From CAYGVX01 sp964544285 (GTDB lineage: Archaea; Thermoproteota; Bathyarchaeia; Bathyarchaeales; SOJC01), in assembly GCA_964544285.1 (NCBI GenBank), contig CAZJAQ010000019.1, positions 1 through 23,276 on the forward strand: 23,276 nt of DNA, written 5' to 3'. Below, piece by piece: positions 1 through 6,987 of this stretch; positions within the stretch are counted from its first letter, which is position 1, and each line of letters starts with the position of its first letter. The position numbers and the translations under genes are program-made. The notes below the pieces were generated by a model. That model was not told the origin of the DNA. It made no database searches and worked only from the letters and a program-made list of their open reading frames with translations.

Positions 1-141
1 TACTCGGGCCCGCCACTACCGGAGCTCTCTACGCTGGGTTGTATTCTGAATCTGAGTTTAGAATATGGAGAATCCATACGCGTAGTTCACAGAGTTCAAA
101 TACCACAATCGTTCTGTAAATCAAACGAGAGTTGACCTTTA

Positions 142-291
142 ATGGGTAAGTATCATTACTTCATCGAAGTGAAAGTCCCCAATGGTCCCGAGGGTTGGAA
201 GAGGCTGGTGAACAATGAGATGGATAAGGCGATAAAAAAGTTGAAGGCTGTTGCTGAGGAGCTCGGGGGCAAGGTTTTCGTCAGATACTGA
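142..291 (+). CDS. Small hypothetical protein, 49 aa
   Basis: ATG to TGA encodes 49 residues, beginning MGKYHYFIEVKVPNGPEG and ending GGKVFVRY. An in-frame TGA lies 9 bases before the ATG, so this is the longest possible form. The composition (beta-like start, then a Lys/Glu/Ala-rich amphipathic helix, then a short hydrophobic strand) looks like a compact folded protein rather than a chance frame. No strong ribosome site is visible. I do not recognise a family. The opposite strand is also open across here, but its product is Ser/Leu/Phe-rich, as expected for the antisense of a Lys/Glu-rich gene. Moderately sure it is real; function unknown. Confidence 0.5.
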   Translation: MGKYHYFIEVKVPNGPEGWKRLVNNEMDKAIKKLKAVAEELGGKVFVRY

Positions 292-436
292 AGCAGTTGG
301 AACTCTGACTGACATGACAGAGCTAACGACTTCCTTCCTAACAATTCCAACAAATCCCTGAGGATGTTGGCGTTTATTACTCCAAACGAGACGGAACTTT
401 TAAATTCTCTCAAGTCAAAAAATATGCACTGTAACC

Positions 437-448
437 TTAATATTTAAC
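437..448 (+). promoter_or_regulatory. Possible TATA box for the GfcR-like gene
   Basis: The AT-rich run TTAATATTTAAC is centred about 35 nt before the ATG at 477. A transcript starting about 25 nt downstream would have a very short leader just holding the GGGAG ribosome site at 468-472. The rest of 292-476 shows no other gene or RNA that I can support. Confidence 0.4.
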
Positions 449-476
449 TTGTTAATGTTTACAGAAAGGGAGAAAG

Positions 477-1217
477 ATGAGCACACACGCGGAAGATCTA
501 AAACTACGCCTCATGACGATTGAGCTGCTTCGAACCGCGAAACGTGAGCACACATACCGCGAATTGTCGGCAAAAACTGGTTTACCCGTCACTGTTCTCA
601 GTCGATATGCAAAGGGACATGTGCTTCCGAATATTGCGAGAGCCCGCCAACTCTGGAAAGTCCTGAAGAAGATGGTGGGGCTGGAAGTTGAACTCCACCG
701 AAAGATCTCTTTCAACAGCGACGGATACTTCGACAACACCGAAATCATAAGCGACTACAACATCCTGCGACAAGCGTCCCATCATGCGTTAGCTACCTTC
801 GCTGGAAAACGCGTAACTAAAGTTTTAACAGCGGCGGTGGACGGAATCCCCTTGGCGACGATGGTAGCTAATCAGCTGGGCATCAACCTCGTCATCGCCA
901 AATGGAACAAAGAAGTCGGAGTGACGGCTTTCCTCGAAGAAACGTACGCGCTGAGAGACTCGGGCGTGACCATGACGCTGTACATTCCAAAGAATGCCAT
1001 AAAACGAAGGGACAGTGTCCTAATAGTAGACGACATGATAAAGACCGGCGAAACCCAAAATGCTCTCATTAATCTTGTTCGCAAAGCGAAAGCAGAGCTC
1101 TCCGGGATTTTCACGTTAATTGCTATCGGAGACGACTGGGGAAAAACACTGAACTTGCCCAAAGATTGTCCAGTAGAGGTAGTCACAAAAATAATCCCTC
1201 CCACAAAGCGCAGCTAG
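477..1217 (+). CDS. GfcR-like HTH-phosphoribosyltransferase transcriptional regulator
   Basis: A 246-residue two-domain protein. Residues about 24-48 form a helix-turn-helix (RELSAKTGLPVTVLSRYAKG). Residues about 85-240 form a type I phosphoribosyltransferase fold with the PRPP-binding motif VLIVDDMIKTGET at 181-193. This is the architecture of archaeal 'orotate phosphoribosyltransferase-like' proteins. The studied member is GfcR of haloarchaea, a DNA-binding regulator of sugar catabolism rather than a pyrimidine enzyme. The HTH at the N-terminus argues against a plain PyrE. GGGAG lies 4 nt before the ATG. The gene is alone between the small orphan and mtnA, so its target genes are not evident here. 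The ligand may be PRPP or a related phosphosugar (inference). Confidence 0.8.
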   Translation: MSTHAEDLKLRLMTIELLRTAKREHTYRELSAKTGLPVTVLSRYAKGHVLPNIARARQLWKVLKKMVGLEVELHRKISFNSDGYFDNTEIISDYNILRQASHHALATFAGKRVTKVLTAAVDGIPLATMVANQLGINLVIAKWNKEVGVTAFLEETYALRDSGVTMTLYIPKNAIKRRDSVLIVDDMIKTGETQNALINLVRKAKAELSGIFTLIAIGDDWGKTLNLPKDCPVEVVTKIIPPTKRS

Positions 1218-1315
1218 AAACTTTGCTTCAGCTTTTCGAGAAGCCACTATTTTCCTTTAACTCGAAAACATAATCAGTAAGAAAGAAAATTAGAGTTCTG
1301 CGAGAATGAGTGTGT

Positions 1316-2338
1316 ATGCGAACAATCGAATGGAAAAAGGGCGTGGTCACGATTGTTGACCAGACGAAGCTTCCCAGTCAAACAGTGCTCCTAACGATGA
1401 CGAGCTGCGATGAAGTTGCAGAAGCCATTAAAACCATGCAGGTTCGCGGGGCACCGCTTTTAGGGGCAGCAGCGGCTTACGGTCTCGCCTTGACCGTGTA
1501 TCATTCGAAGGCTAGGGATAGAGCACAGCTTATGGAAGAGCTTGCAGTTTCTGCCCAAGTCTTGAAAAAAACGCGGCCTACTGCTGTGAACTTGTTTTGG
1601 GCTATAGATAGAGTTATGGAGACAGCGAGAAAAACAGAGGGAGATACCGCAGAGGTTGTAAGAGCGGTGGTTAAAGAAGCAGAGAGAATAGCAGCTGAGG
1701 ATGTACGTGTGAATTGGAAAATCGGAGAACACGGCTCTTCGCTCATAGACGATGGCGACACGGTGCTGACGCATTGTAATGCAGGTAGCTTAGCGACGGT
1801 GGATTTCGGCACTGCGTTGGGAGTGGTGCGAGCCGCCCTGAAAGATGGTAAGAGGATTAAGGTTATAGCGACTGAAACTCGACCTTTGCTTCAAGGTGCA
1901 CGTTTAACAGCTTACGAGTTGCACCGCGACGGCATCCCCGTCACCTTGATTACGGATAGCATGGTGGGCTACGTCATGGCTAAAGGATTGGTCGACAAGG
2001 TCGTTGTGGGCGCGGATAGAATAGTGAGGGATGCAGTCGTTAACAAAGTTGGCACTTACACGATAGCTGTGGTGGCTCATGAGCACAAGGTTCCCTTCTA
2101 CGTCGCTGCTCCAAAATCGACGTTCGACATAAACCGATGGGCAAAAGATGTTGTAATCGAAGAAAGAAGCGTAGACGAAGTGGTCAAATTCAGCGGCGTT
2201 CAAGTTGCTCCAGAAGGAGTCTCAGCTCTCAACCCAGCCTTCGACATCACTCCTTTAAAGTACGTCACTGCGATAATCTGTGAAGAAGGCATCCTTTCAC
2301 CAACTGATTTCCAAAAACTCTCAACAATCGAAGGCTAG
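1316..2338 (+). CDS. mtnA: S-methyl-5-thioribose-1-phosphate isomerase (eIF-2B alpha/beta/delta family)
   Basis: A 340-residue aldose-ketose isomerase of the aIF-2B superfamily, expected to convert methylthioribose-1-phosphate to methylthioribulose-1-phosphate in methionine salvage. Visible motifs are RGAP followed by an Ala-rich helix (44-58), the catalytic-Cys segment HCNAGSLAT (Cys154) and GADRI with the catalytic Asp (234), followed by NKVGTY. These match the Cys/Asp pair of characterised MtnA. The ATG at 1316 gives the family-typical start MRTIEWK; a GTG two codons earlier is possible. Related archaeal proteins are ribose-1,5-bisphosphate isomerases or true aIF-2B subunits. The RGAP segment and length favour MtnA. 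No other salvage genes are adjacent. Confidence 0.85.
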   Translation: MRTIEWKKGVVTIVDQTKLPSQTVLLTMTSCDEVAEAIKTMQVRGAPLLGAAAAYGLALTVYHSKARDRAQLMEELAVSAQVLKKTRPTAVNLFWAIDRVMETARKTEGDTAEVVRAVVKEAERIAAEDVRVNWKIGEHGSSLIDDGDTVLTHCNAGSLATVDFGTALGVVRAALKDGKRIKVIATETRPLLQGARLTAYELHRDGIPVTLITDSMVGYVMAKGLVDKVVVGADRIVRDAVVNKVGTYTIAVVAHEHKVPFYVAAPKSTFDINRWAKDVVIEERSVDEVVKFSGVQVAPEGVSALNPAFDITPLKYVTAIICEEGILSPTDFQKLSTIEG

Positions 2339-2346
2339 TTATATAT
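2339..2346 (+). promoter_or_regulatory. TATA box for the endA-hisS unit
   Basis: TTATATAT lies directly after the mtnA stop codon. The expected transcript start about 25 nt downstream (near 2368-2371) coincides with the beginning of the endA-like frame, suggesting a leaderless or short-leader mRNA. Confidence 0.55.
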
Positions 2347-2367
2347 CCCCTACTCGTATGCTATTGT

Positions 2368-2970
2368 TTGTGTCGGAAGGATAAGGCTTTGCAGAACGAG
2401 GAACAACGAGGGAAAGAGGCTCGAAATTTTGAGATTAAGAAGATTAGAGGCTTACTCTCAACGAAAGGCGTCACAATACCCGCCAGCGGCAACTCTGAAA
2501 GCCTCACTTCTCGCGGCTTCGGAACAGTAGAAAACAAGGAACTAGTCTTAACCTTCTACGAAACCCTGTACCTCCAGAGCAAAGGAATGCTCGAAGTATT
2601 CCAAAGAAAACTCCATAAGGCTTTGGGCTTTCAGGAGCTCTTGCACCAATTCAAGCTTCAAGACGAGAATGTTTGGGTAAAATACCTAGTCTATCGGGAT
2701 TTGAGAAGCCGAGGTTATGTGGTGCGAGAAGGCTTCGGGTTGGGAATAGACTTCCGAGTTTATGAAAGAGGAGAGTACAAGAAAGCAACGGCTCCCTACC
2801 TCGTCCTCGGCATTCAGGAAGGCAAGCCCATGTCCATGAAAGAACTTGCCCGCGTGCTGAAGCATGTTCAAAGCTTGAAGAAGAAGCTAATCTTGGCGGT
2901 TGTGAACCGCCGCGGGGAAATCGTTTATTACACTCTGTCAAAGTTAACCACGAAAAAAATGGTGGAATAA
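2368..2970 (+). CDS. endA: tRNA-splicing endonuclease subunit, EndA-like, with the catalytic His apparently missing
   Basis: About 200 residues with the archaeal EndA layout: an N-terminal half with the LTFYETLYL segment (60-69), then the nuclease fold from YLVYRDLRSRGYVV (106-119). The catalytic Tyr is visible in GIDFRVY (Tyr132) and the catalytic Lys in the KKKL cluster (171-174). The His expected just before the A/S-x-Y/F-L-V strand is replaced: the sequence reads KKATAPYLV, with Thr141 at that place. The enzyme normally cuts the bulge-helix-bulge of pre-tRNA introns. A subunit lacking the triad could be the structural partner in a heterotetramer (inference). The start is uncertain: TTG 2368 is the longest form, and TTG 2389 has GGAAGG upstream. 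hisS follows after 4 nt. Confidence 0.75.
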   Translation: MCRKDKALQNEEQRGKEARNFEIKKIRGLLSTKGVTIPASGNSESLTSRGFGTVENKELVLTFYETLYLQSKGMLEVFQRKLHKALGFQELLHQFKLQDENVWVKYLVYRDLRSRGYVVREGFGLGIDFRVYERGEYKKATAPYLVLGIQEGKPMSMKELARVLKHVQSLKKKLILAVVNRRGEIVYYTLSKLTTKKMVE

Positions 2971-2974
2971 CTCT

Positions 2975-4270
2975 ATGCCTAGGTTTCAAACTGTTCGGGG
3001 GATGCGGGATTTTCTGCCGCCAGACGCTGAAAAGCTGAGGTACGCGGAAACGGTTGCGAAGGAAGTTGCGAAGCTGTATGGCTTCGACGAAGTAATCACG
3101 CCCATCATGGAGCAGTATGATTTGTTGGCGGCAAAGTCTGGGGAAGAGATTAAGGCACGTATGTACGCCTTCAACGATTTGGGTGGACGAAAAGTAGCCC
3201 TGAGACCAGAATTCACCGCTTCTATAGCCCGATTGATGGCGACCACCCTACGGAACGAGCCTAAACCCATACGGCTTTTCTCGACGGGTACCCTGTACCG
3301 ATATGACGAGCCCCAGTTCGGTCGCTACCGAGAGTTTTGGCAGTCAAACTTCGAAATCATCGGCAGCAGCAGACCCGAAGCAGACGTAGAGATTCTAGCG
3401 CTGACCAATCACTTAATACAGAAACTAGGACTACGCAATTACTGGTTTAAAATCGGCCACGTCGGTATACTGCGAGGACTTCTATCAGAAGAAGGAGTGA
3501 AGGACGAACAACAAAACACCATAATGCAACTTCTAGACACTAAACGATGGGACGAAGCGCTTAAATCTGCCAAGGAATTCGGCGTTCCAGAAAAGGGCAT
3601 AGCAACTCTAAGAGAAGTCTTTGAAGCAAAAGGAAAAGACGCCTCTAAGGTTCTAAATCAAGTCAAGAAAAAGCTAAAGGACTATGCCAGTTCCATCGTA
3701 GCAGTGGAAAACCTTCAGCAAATCCTTGAGCTATGCGACGAAAGTGGCGCTAAACTTGAAACATCTATTGAAACGGGGTTTGCCCGTGGCTTGGAATACT
3801 ATACTGGGATGATTTTTGAACCCCTCGTGCCCGAGTTGGATGTTTCTTTGGGTGGGGGTGGAAGATACGACAGGCTCGTCGAGTTGTTCGGTGGCGAACC
3901 GACGCCTGCTGTGGGTGTGGCTCATGGGCTAGACCGCATAGCGTTAGCCTTGGACAAACAGAATGCTGCGCCGAAGTTCTCTAAACGAATCGTTGCTGTG
4001 ATTCCTATCGGTGAAGAGGCTGTTCCCAAAGCCTTGGCAATGGCGTTGCAGCTGAGGGAAAGAGGGGTGGCCGCAGAGTTGGAGGTTATGAACCGCACCG
4101 TTTCGCGGGCGTTGCAGGATGCTGACAGAAGAGGAATACCACACGCAGTCATTCTAGGTCCAAAGGAGCTCCGAGAAGGGAAAGCAACGTTGCGAGATAT
4201 GAAGAACCGTCAACAACAGTTAATCGACGTCGAAGACATCGCCGAGGCATTATCGGAGAAGATGGGTTAG
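2975..4270 (+). CDS. hisS: Histidyl-tRNA synthetase
   Basis: A 431-residue class II synthetase that charges tRNA-His. Motif 1 lies near the N-terminus (VRGMRDFLPPDAE). Motif 2 is TGTLYRYDEPQFGRYREFWQ (104-123). The histidine-binding HisA segment is ARGLEYYTG (270-278), followed by GGGGRYD (293-299). Motif 3 is GVAHGLDRI (314-322). The anticodon-binding domain occupies about 338-428. GGTGG lies 9 nt before the ATG, inside the end of the endA-like gene, so the two tRNA genes are probably co-transcribed. The gene converges with the CPBP gene, with only 7 nt between the stop codons. Confidence 0.97.
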   Translation: MPRFQTVRGMRDFLPPDAEKLRYAETVAKEVAKLYGFDEVITPIMEQYDLLAAKSGEEIKARMYAFNDLGGRKVALRPEFTASIARLMATTLRNEPKPIRLFSTGTLYRYDEPQFGRYREFWQSNFEIIGSSRPEADVEILALTNHLIQKLGLRNYWFKIGHVGILRGLLSEEGVKDEQQNTIMQLLDTKRWDEALKSAKEFGVPEKGIATLREVFEAKGKDASKVLNQVKKKLKDYASSIVAVENLQQILELCDESGAKLETSIETGFARGLEYYTGMIFEPLVPELDVSLGGGGRYDRLVELFGGEPTPAVGVAHGLDRIALALDKQNAAPKFSKRIVAVIPIGEEAVPKALAMALQLRERGVAAELEVMNRTVSRALQDADRRGIPHAVILGPKELREGKATLRDMKNRQQQLIDVEDIAEALSEKMG

Positions 4271-4277
4271 AGAGCTT

Positions 4278-5336
4278 TCAGAAGGGTGGTTCAGGAACTG
4301 GGATGGTTTTAGGTTCTCTTCTAAACACCTTTAAAATCATCATTAGACCAATAATAATCGCTACAAACCACATGAGAAATCCAGTGATTAGGTTTGTTGA
4401 CCAGACGAGAGACAGAAAATCTATCGGGGCAGATTGGTATCTGGACGACAACTCGAAGACGGAGAAATAGTAGTTGAAATACCAGTGGAGCAGAATGGGC
4501 GCTTGAACTCCATAATAGAGGTAGGCTAAGGCGAAGACCGCGCCGCTCAGGGCTGCTTGGGATATTTTTCCCACTCCCCAGCCGCCTAGATAGTGGGCGA
4601 CACCGAAGAGAAGCGCAGTAACGCCTATCATTATCCATTCCGCCCCAATCACCCCGCCAAACATTCCATACTTGCCGATGGTTCTCAAACCAACAGCCTC
4701 TTTTGCCTTTTCAGGCTGCAAGACTGACAAAACACAAACCTTCAATCGTTTGCCAAGAGAAAAGTCGGGCTTCGTCCTCTTTCCAACGAGAAAAATGTAG
4801 GGTAACAAGAAGGCTCCTAATGGAAGTATGCGGAAGATTATTTCCTCAACTACGGGTGCTCGTGAAATTTTTAGGAAGTCCGTGAATGGGTCGCCTGGAG
4901 GTAAAGACCCCGCGGGGAACCCTCCTCGGCTCTGTAAAAAGTCCAACGCAATGACTGCTACTAACAGCATGGACGTTATTATCGGCATCGCCAACAAGTT
5001 GTTATTCAAGGGATTCTGTTTCGCAGTAGAGAAGAAATCGCGAATTCGGCTTTGAAGGCTTTGTCTGTATTTCCAAGCGGCGGCAAAGCAGAGAGCGAAG
5101 ACCCACCAGAGAAATACGAAGTATAATCCAGCGTTTACCTCTAACGGCACGTCTATTATGAGCAACGGGTAAATCTGCAGGGGACCTTGGACGAATTTTA
5201 AGCCTTCTGCGGTGGAGAATAAAACCAATATTCCCAAGCCCATTGAGAGTATGTAGGTGATTATGATGAAGAGGCTGATTACTAAGACGAGGGCGTAAAG
5301 AAAAAGCTGCAACGTTGAGGGCTGGTCTGAGTTCAT
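4278..5336 (-). CDS. CPBP-family intramembrane metalloprotease
   Basis: A 352-residue polytopic membrane protein with about eight hydrophobic segments. It has the three CPBP/Abi (CAAX protease-like) motifs: EExxxR in PVVEEIIFR (Glu164, Glu165, Arg169), FxxxH in FGVAH (His248) and HxxxN in HWYFN (His284, Asn288). The family cuts substrates within the membrane, including prenylated-protein tails in eukaryotes and bacteriocin or regulator substrates in prokaryotes. The substrate here cannot be inferred. It is last in a minus-strand run after RNase HI, and an 8-bp inverted repeat lies just upstream of its start. Confidence 0.85.
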   Translation of the reverse strand: MNSDQPSTLQLFLYALVLVISLFIIITYILSMGLGILVLFSTAEGLKFVQGPLQIYPLLIIDVPLEVNAGLYFVFLWWVFALCFAAAWKYRQSLQSRIRDFFSTAKQNPLNNNLLAMPIITSMLLVAVIALDFLQSRGGFPAGSLPPGDPFTDFLKISRAPVVEEIIFRILPLGAFLLPYIFLVGKRTKPDFSLGKRLKVCVLSVLQPEKAKEAVGLRTIGKYGMFGGVIGAEWIMIGVTALLFGVAHYLGGWGVGKISQAALSGAVFALAYLYYGVQAPILLHWYFNYYFSVFELSSRYQSAPIDFLSLVWSTNLITGFLMWFVAIIIGLMMILKVFRREPKTIPVPEPPF

Positions 5337-5355
5337 GGTATGGGTTCCGTTCTGG

Positions 5356-5377
5356 TAGAGATAAGGGCATATCTCTA
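5356..5377. promoter_or_regulatory. 8-bp perfect inverted repeat between the RNase HI and CPBP genes
   Basis: TAGAGATA and TATCTCTA are separated by 6 bases, in the 55-nt gap 20 nt upstream of the CPBP start. It could be a dimeric regulator's operator or a short mRNA hairpin. There is no T-tract typical of a terminator on the minus strand. Confidence 0.4.
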
Positions 5378-5391
5378 TTAACCTTTAAGCA

Positions 5392-5820
5392 TTAGCACGT
5401 CGCTCTGTCTAAGACGTGATTCGCCAGCTCGTCAACTTCTTCTATGTTCTTATCCATTCTTGAAACATGGTTGAAAGTTACTTTCTGAAAGTGTTGCTGA
5501 AGTTCGCGGACCTTTAGCCAGAGGCTCTTCAGCTTAGGGCTTTTTACCTTGTATTCTCCATTAAGCTGCTTCACCACGAGTTCGCTGTCTAGAAGACAGT
5601 GCACATAGCCCTTCGTGAACCCCTCTGCGAGTTCGAGGGCAACTATTAAAGCCCCATATTCAGCCTCGTTGTTCGTTTTCTCTCCCAGAAACTTGGAGAA
5701 AATCTTCAGCACGGTTCCATCTTCGTCTACTATTTTGATGGCTATGGCTGCGGGTCCAGGGTTTCCCCTCGAAGCCCCGTCAGAATATACCCGCAGTCGC
5801 TTTCCTGCTGTAGAGTGCAA
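5392..5820 (-). CDS. rnhA: Ribonuclease HI
   Basis: A 142-residue type 1 RNase H that degrades the RNA strand of RNA-DNA hybrids. All four acidic catalytic positions are visible: Asp14 in YSDGASRGNPG, Glu52 in TNNEAEYGAL, Asp78 in LLDSELVV and Asp130 in VDELANHVLD. The short form without the bacterial basic protrusion resembles archaeal/Sso-type RNase HI. The frame begins with TTG at 5820; no in-frame ATG lies before the first beta strand. It sits 55 nt after TauE/SafE on the same strand. A TTTATCTA run in that gap may be its own promoter. Confidence 0.9.
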   Translation of the reverse strand: MHSTAGKRLRVYSDGASRGNPGPAAIAIKIVDEDGTVLKIFSKFLGEKTNNEAEYGALIVALELAEGFTKGYVHCLLDSELVVKQLNGEYKVKSPKLKSLWLKVRELQQHFQKVTFNHVSRMDKNIEEVDELANHVLDRATC

Positions 5821-5875
5821 TCTGCATCTCTCAGTTATTGTTTAGTGAAGACTAGATAAAGGATGTCTCGTGTTT

Positions 5876-6855
5876 TTATGCCCAGCCTAGGAATTCAAGA
5901 ATCATCCGCAGGCTGATGACTACTAGGACTAAGCCGAAGATTTTTCGCAGGTTTTTGCTCGAAGTGCGTTTGGCAACGTAGGCGCCTATCTGCGCTCCGA
6001 CTATAACGCCGATGCTGAGGATGATGGCGTAGTCGAACTGAACGTTCCCCAGATGCACGTGGGTTGCCACCCCTGAGATGGAAGTGAAAATCATGATGAA
6101 GGCTGAAGTAGCGACTGCCAGATGAATAGGGAAACAGAGGACGAAGTGTAGAATTGGCACCATGAGGGCTCCGCCGCCGATGCCTAGCAGCCCTGAGAAG
6201 AACCCTGCGAAGAAGCTTAGGGGCAAGCCGAGTTTTATGTCTTCAAAGTATTCGAAGACTTTGCCTTCTGAGTCTGTGAGTCGGCGAACTTTGCAATGCT
6301 TGCGGTCTGTCAGCGACTTAAAAATGCTTAGGTTGTATGAGAAAATCATCCGAGAGGCAACGTATAGCAGGAATAGGGCAAAGATGAGTATTAGCATTTG
6401 CTCTGCGATTATTTCCGTTAAGTAGGCACCGACGAAGGCGCCAGGNNNNNNNNNNNNNNNNNNNNNNNNNNNNNNNNNNNNNNNNNNNNNNNNNNNNNNN
6501 NNNNNNNNNNNNNNNNNNNNNNNNNNNNNNNNNNNNNNNNNNNNNTTAGCATTTGCTCTGCGATTATTTCCGTTAAGTAGGCACCGACGAAGGCGCCAGG
6601 TACCGTAATCGTAGCAAGGAGCAGCCCTATCTTGTAATCGATTCTTTTCTGTCTTGTGTAGCCTCCTGTAGATGAAAGCGCAGTGAATAAAATCATGGTG
6701 AGGCTTGTTCCCGCAGCCATTTGAGGAGAAAACCCGACGCTCAGGGGCAGCAGTTGAAGGGCGGGTACGATGAAGACTCCTCCCCCGATGCCCAACATGG
6801 CTGCGATTATGCCTACGAGGAGGGCTAGAATAGGTAGGAAGACTAATTCGAATAT
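5876..6855 (-). CDS. TauE/SafE-family membrane permease, interrupted by an assembly gap
   Basis: Two matching halves of a sulfite exporter TauE/SafE-like permease (anion or organosulfur transport; substrate unknown). The N-terminal half has MLGIGGGVFIVPALQ and the C-terminal half the internal repeat LLGIGGGALMVPIL. The reading frame changes across the 100-base N run at 6446-6545. Joining the identical 55-bp edges removes 155 bases and restores one continuous frame of about 274 residues, the normal family length. The first in-frame ATG (6798) would cut off the first helix. Upstream, GGTGAGG (6866-6872) is followed after 10 nt by ATA at 6855, giving a complete first helix (FELVFLPILALLVGIIAA). 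I therefore place the start at this rare AUA; a base error in an ATG is the alternative. Confidence 0.8.
6391..6445. repeat. Left copy of the 55-bp sequence flanking the N run
   Basis: Identical, base for base, to 6546-6600. Both copies encode the same TauE/SafE segment (PGAFVGAYLTEIIAEQML), which is expected only once. Best explained as an unmerged contig overlap, not a biological repeat. Confidence 0.9.
6446..6545. other. Scaffold gap of 100 Ns
   Basis: Exactly 100 undetermined bases, the conventional placeholder for a gap of unknown size. The identical edges imply that the true distance is negative and the contigs overlap by 55 bp. Confidence 0.95.
6546..6600. repeat. Right copy of the 55-bp sequence flanking the N run
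   Basis: Second identical copy of 6391-6445, beginning immediately after the last N. It carries the end of the N-terminal TauE/SafE half. Confidence 0.9.
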
Positions 6856-6987
6856 GGTCGTGATGCCTCACCGCGTCCGTGGATTGTCAAAGAGTGCATT
6901 TGCCCATTAATAATGGTAGCGTTAGATTCGTATGGCAACTTTTATCTGTAAGACACGTAATGTAGCCTTACCACGTGAGAAACTAGG

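Noticed and set aside
50..115. TTCAAAT near 98-104 resembling a tRNA T-loop
   Set aside because: The flanking bases do not pair as a T-stem, and no acceptor or anticodon arm could be built.
1..135. Two open frames running in from the left edge (to TAA at 117-119 and TGA at 133-135)
   Set aside because: Each is only about 40 codons and they conflict with each other; no family signal could be recognised, so I cannot say which, if either, is the tail of a gene.
156..413. 85-residue open frame on the minus strand
   Set aside because: It overlaps the 49-residue plus-strand gene as its antisense and has the Ser/Leu/Phe-rich composition expected of such a shadow.
5876..6871. 331-residue minus-strand frame spanning the N run from a GTG at 6871
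   Set aside because: Its first part (before the Ns) is out of frame with the TauE/SafE protein; it is joined only because the false gap shifts the frame.
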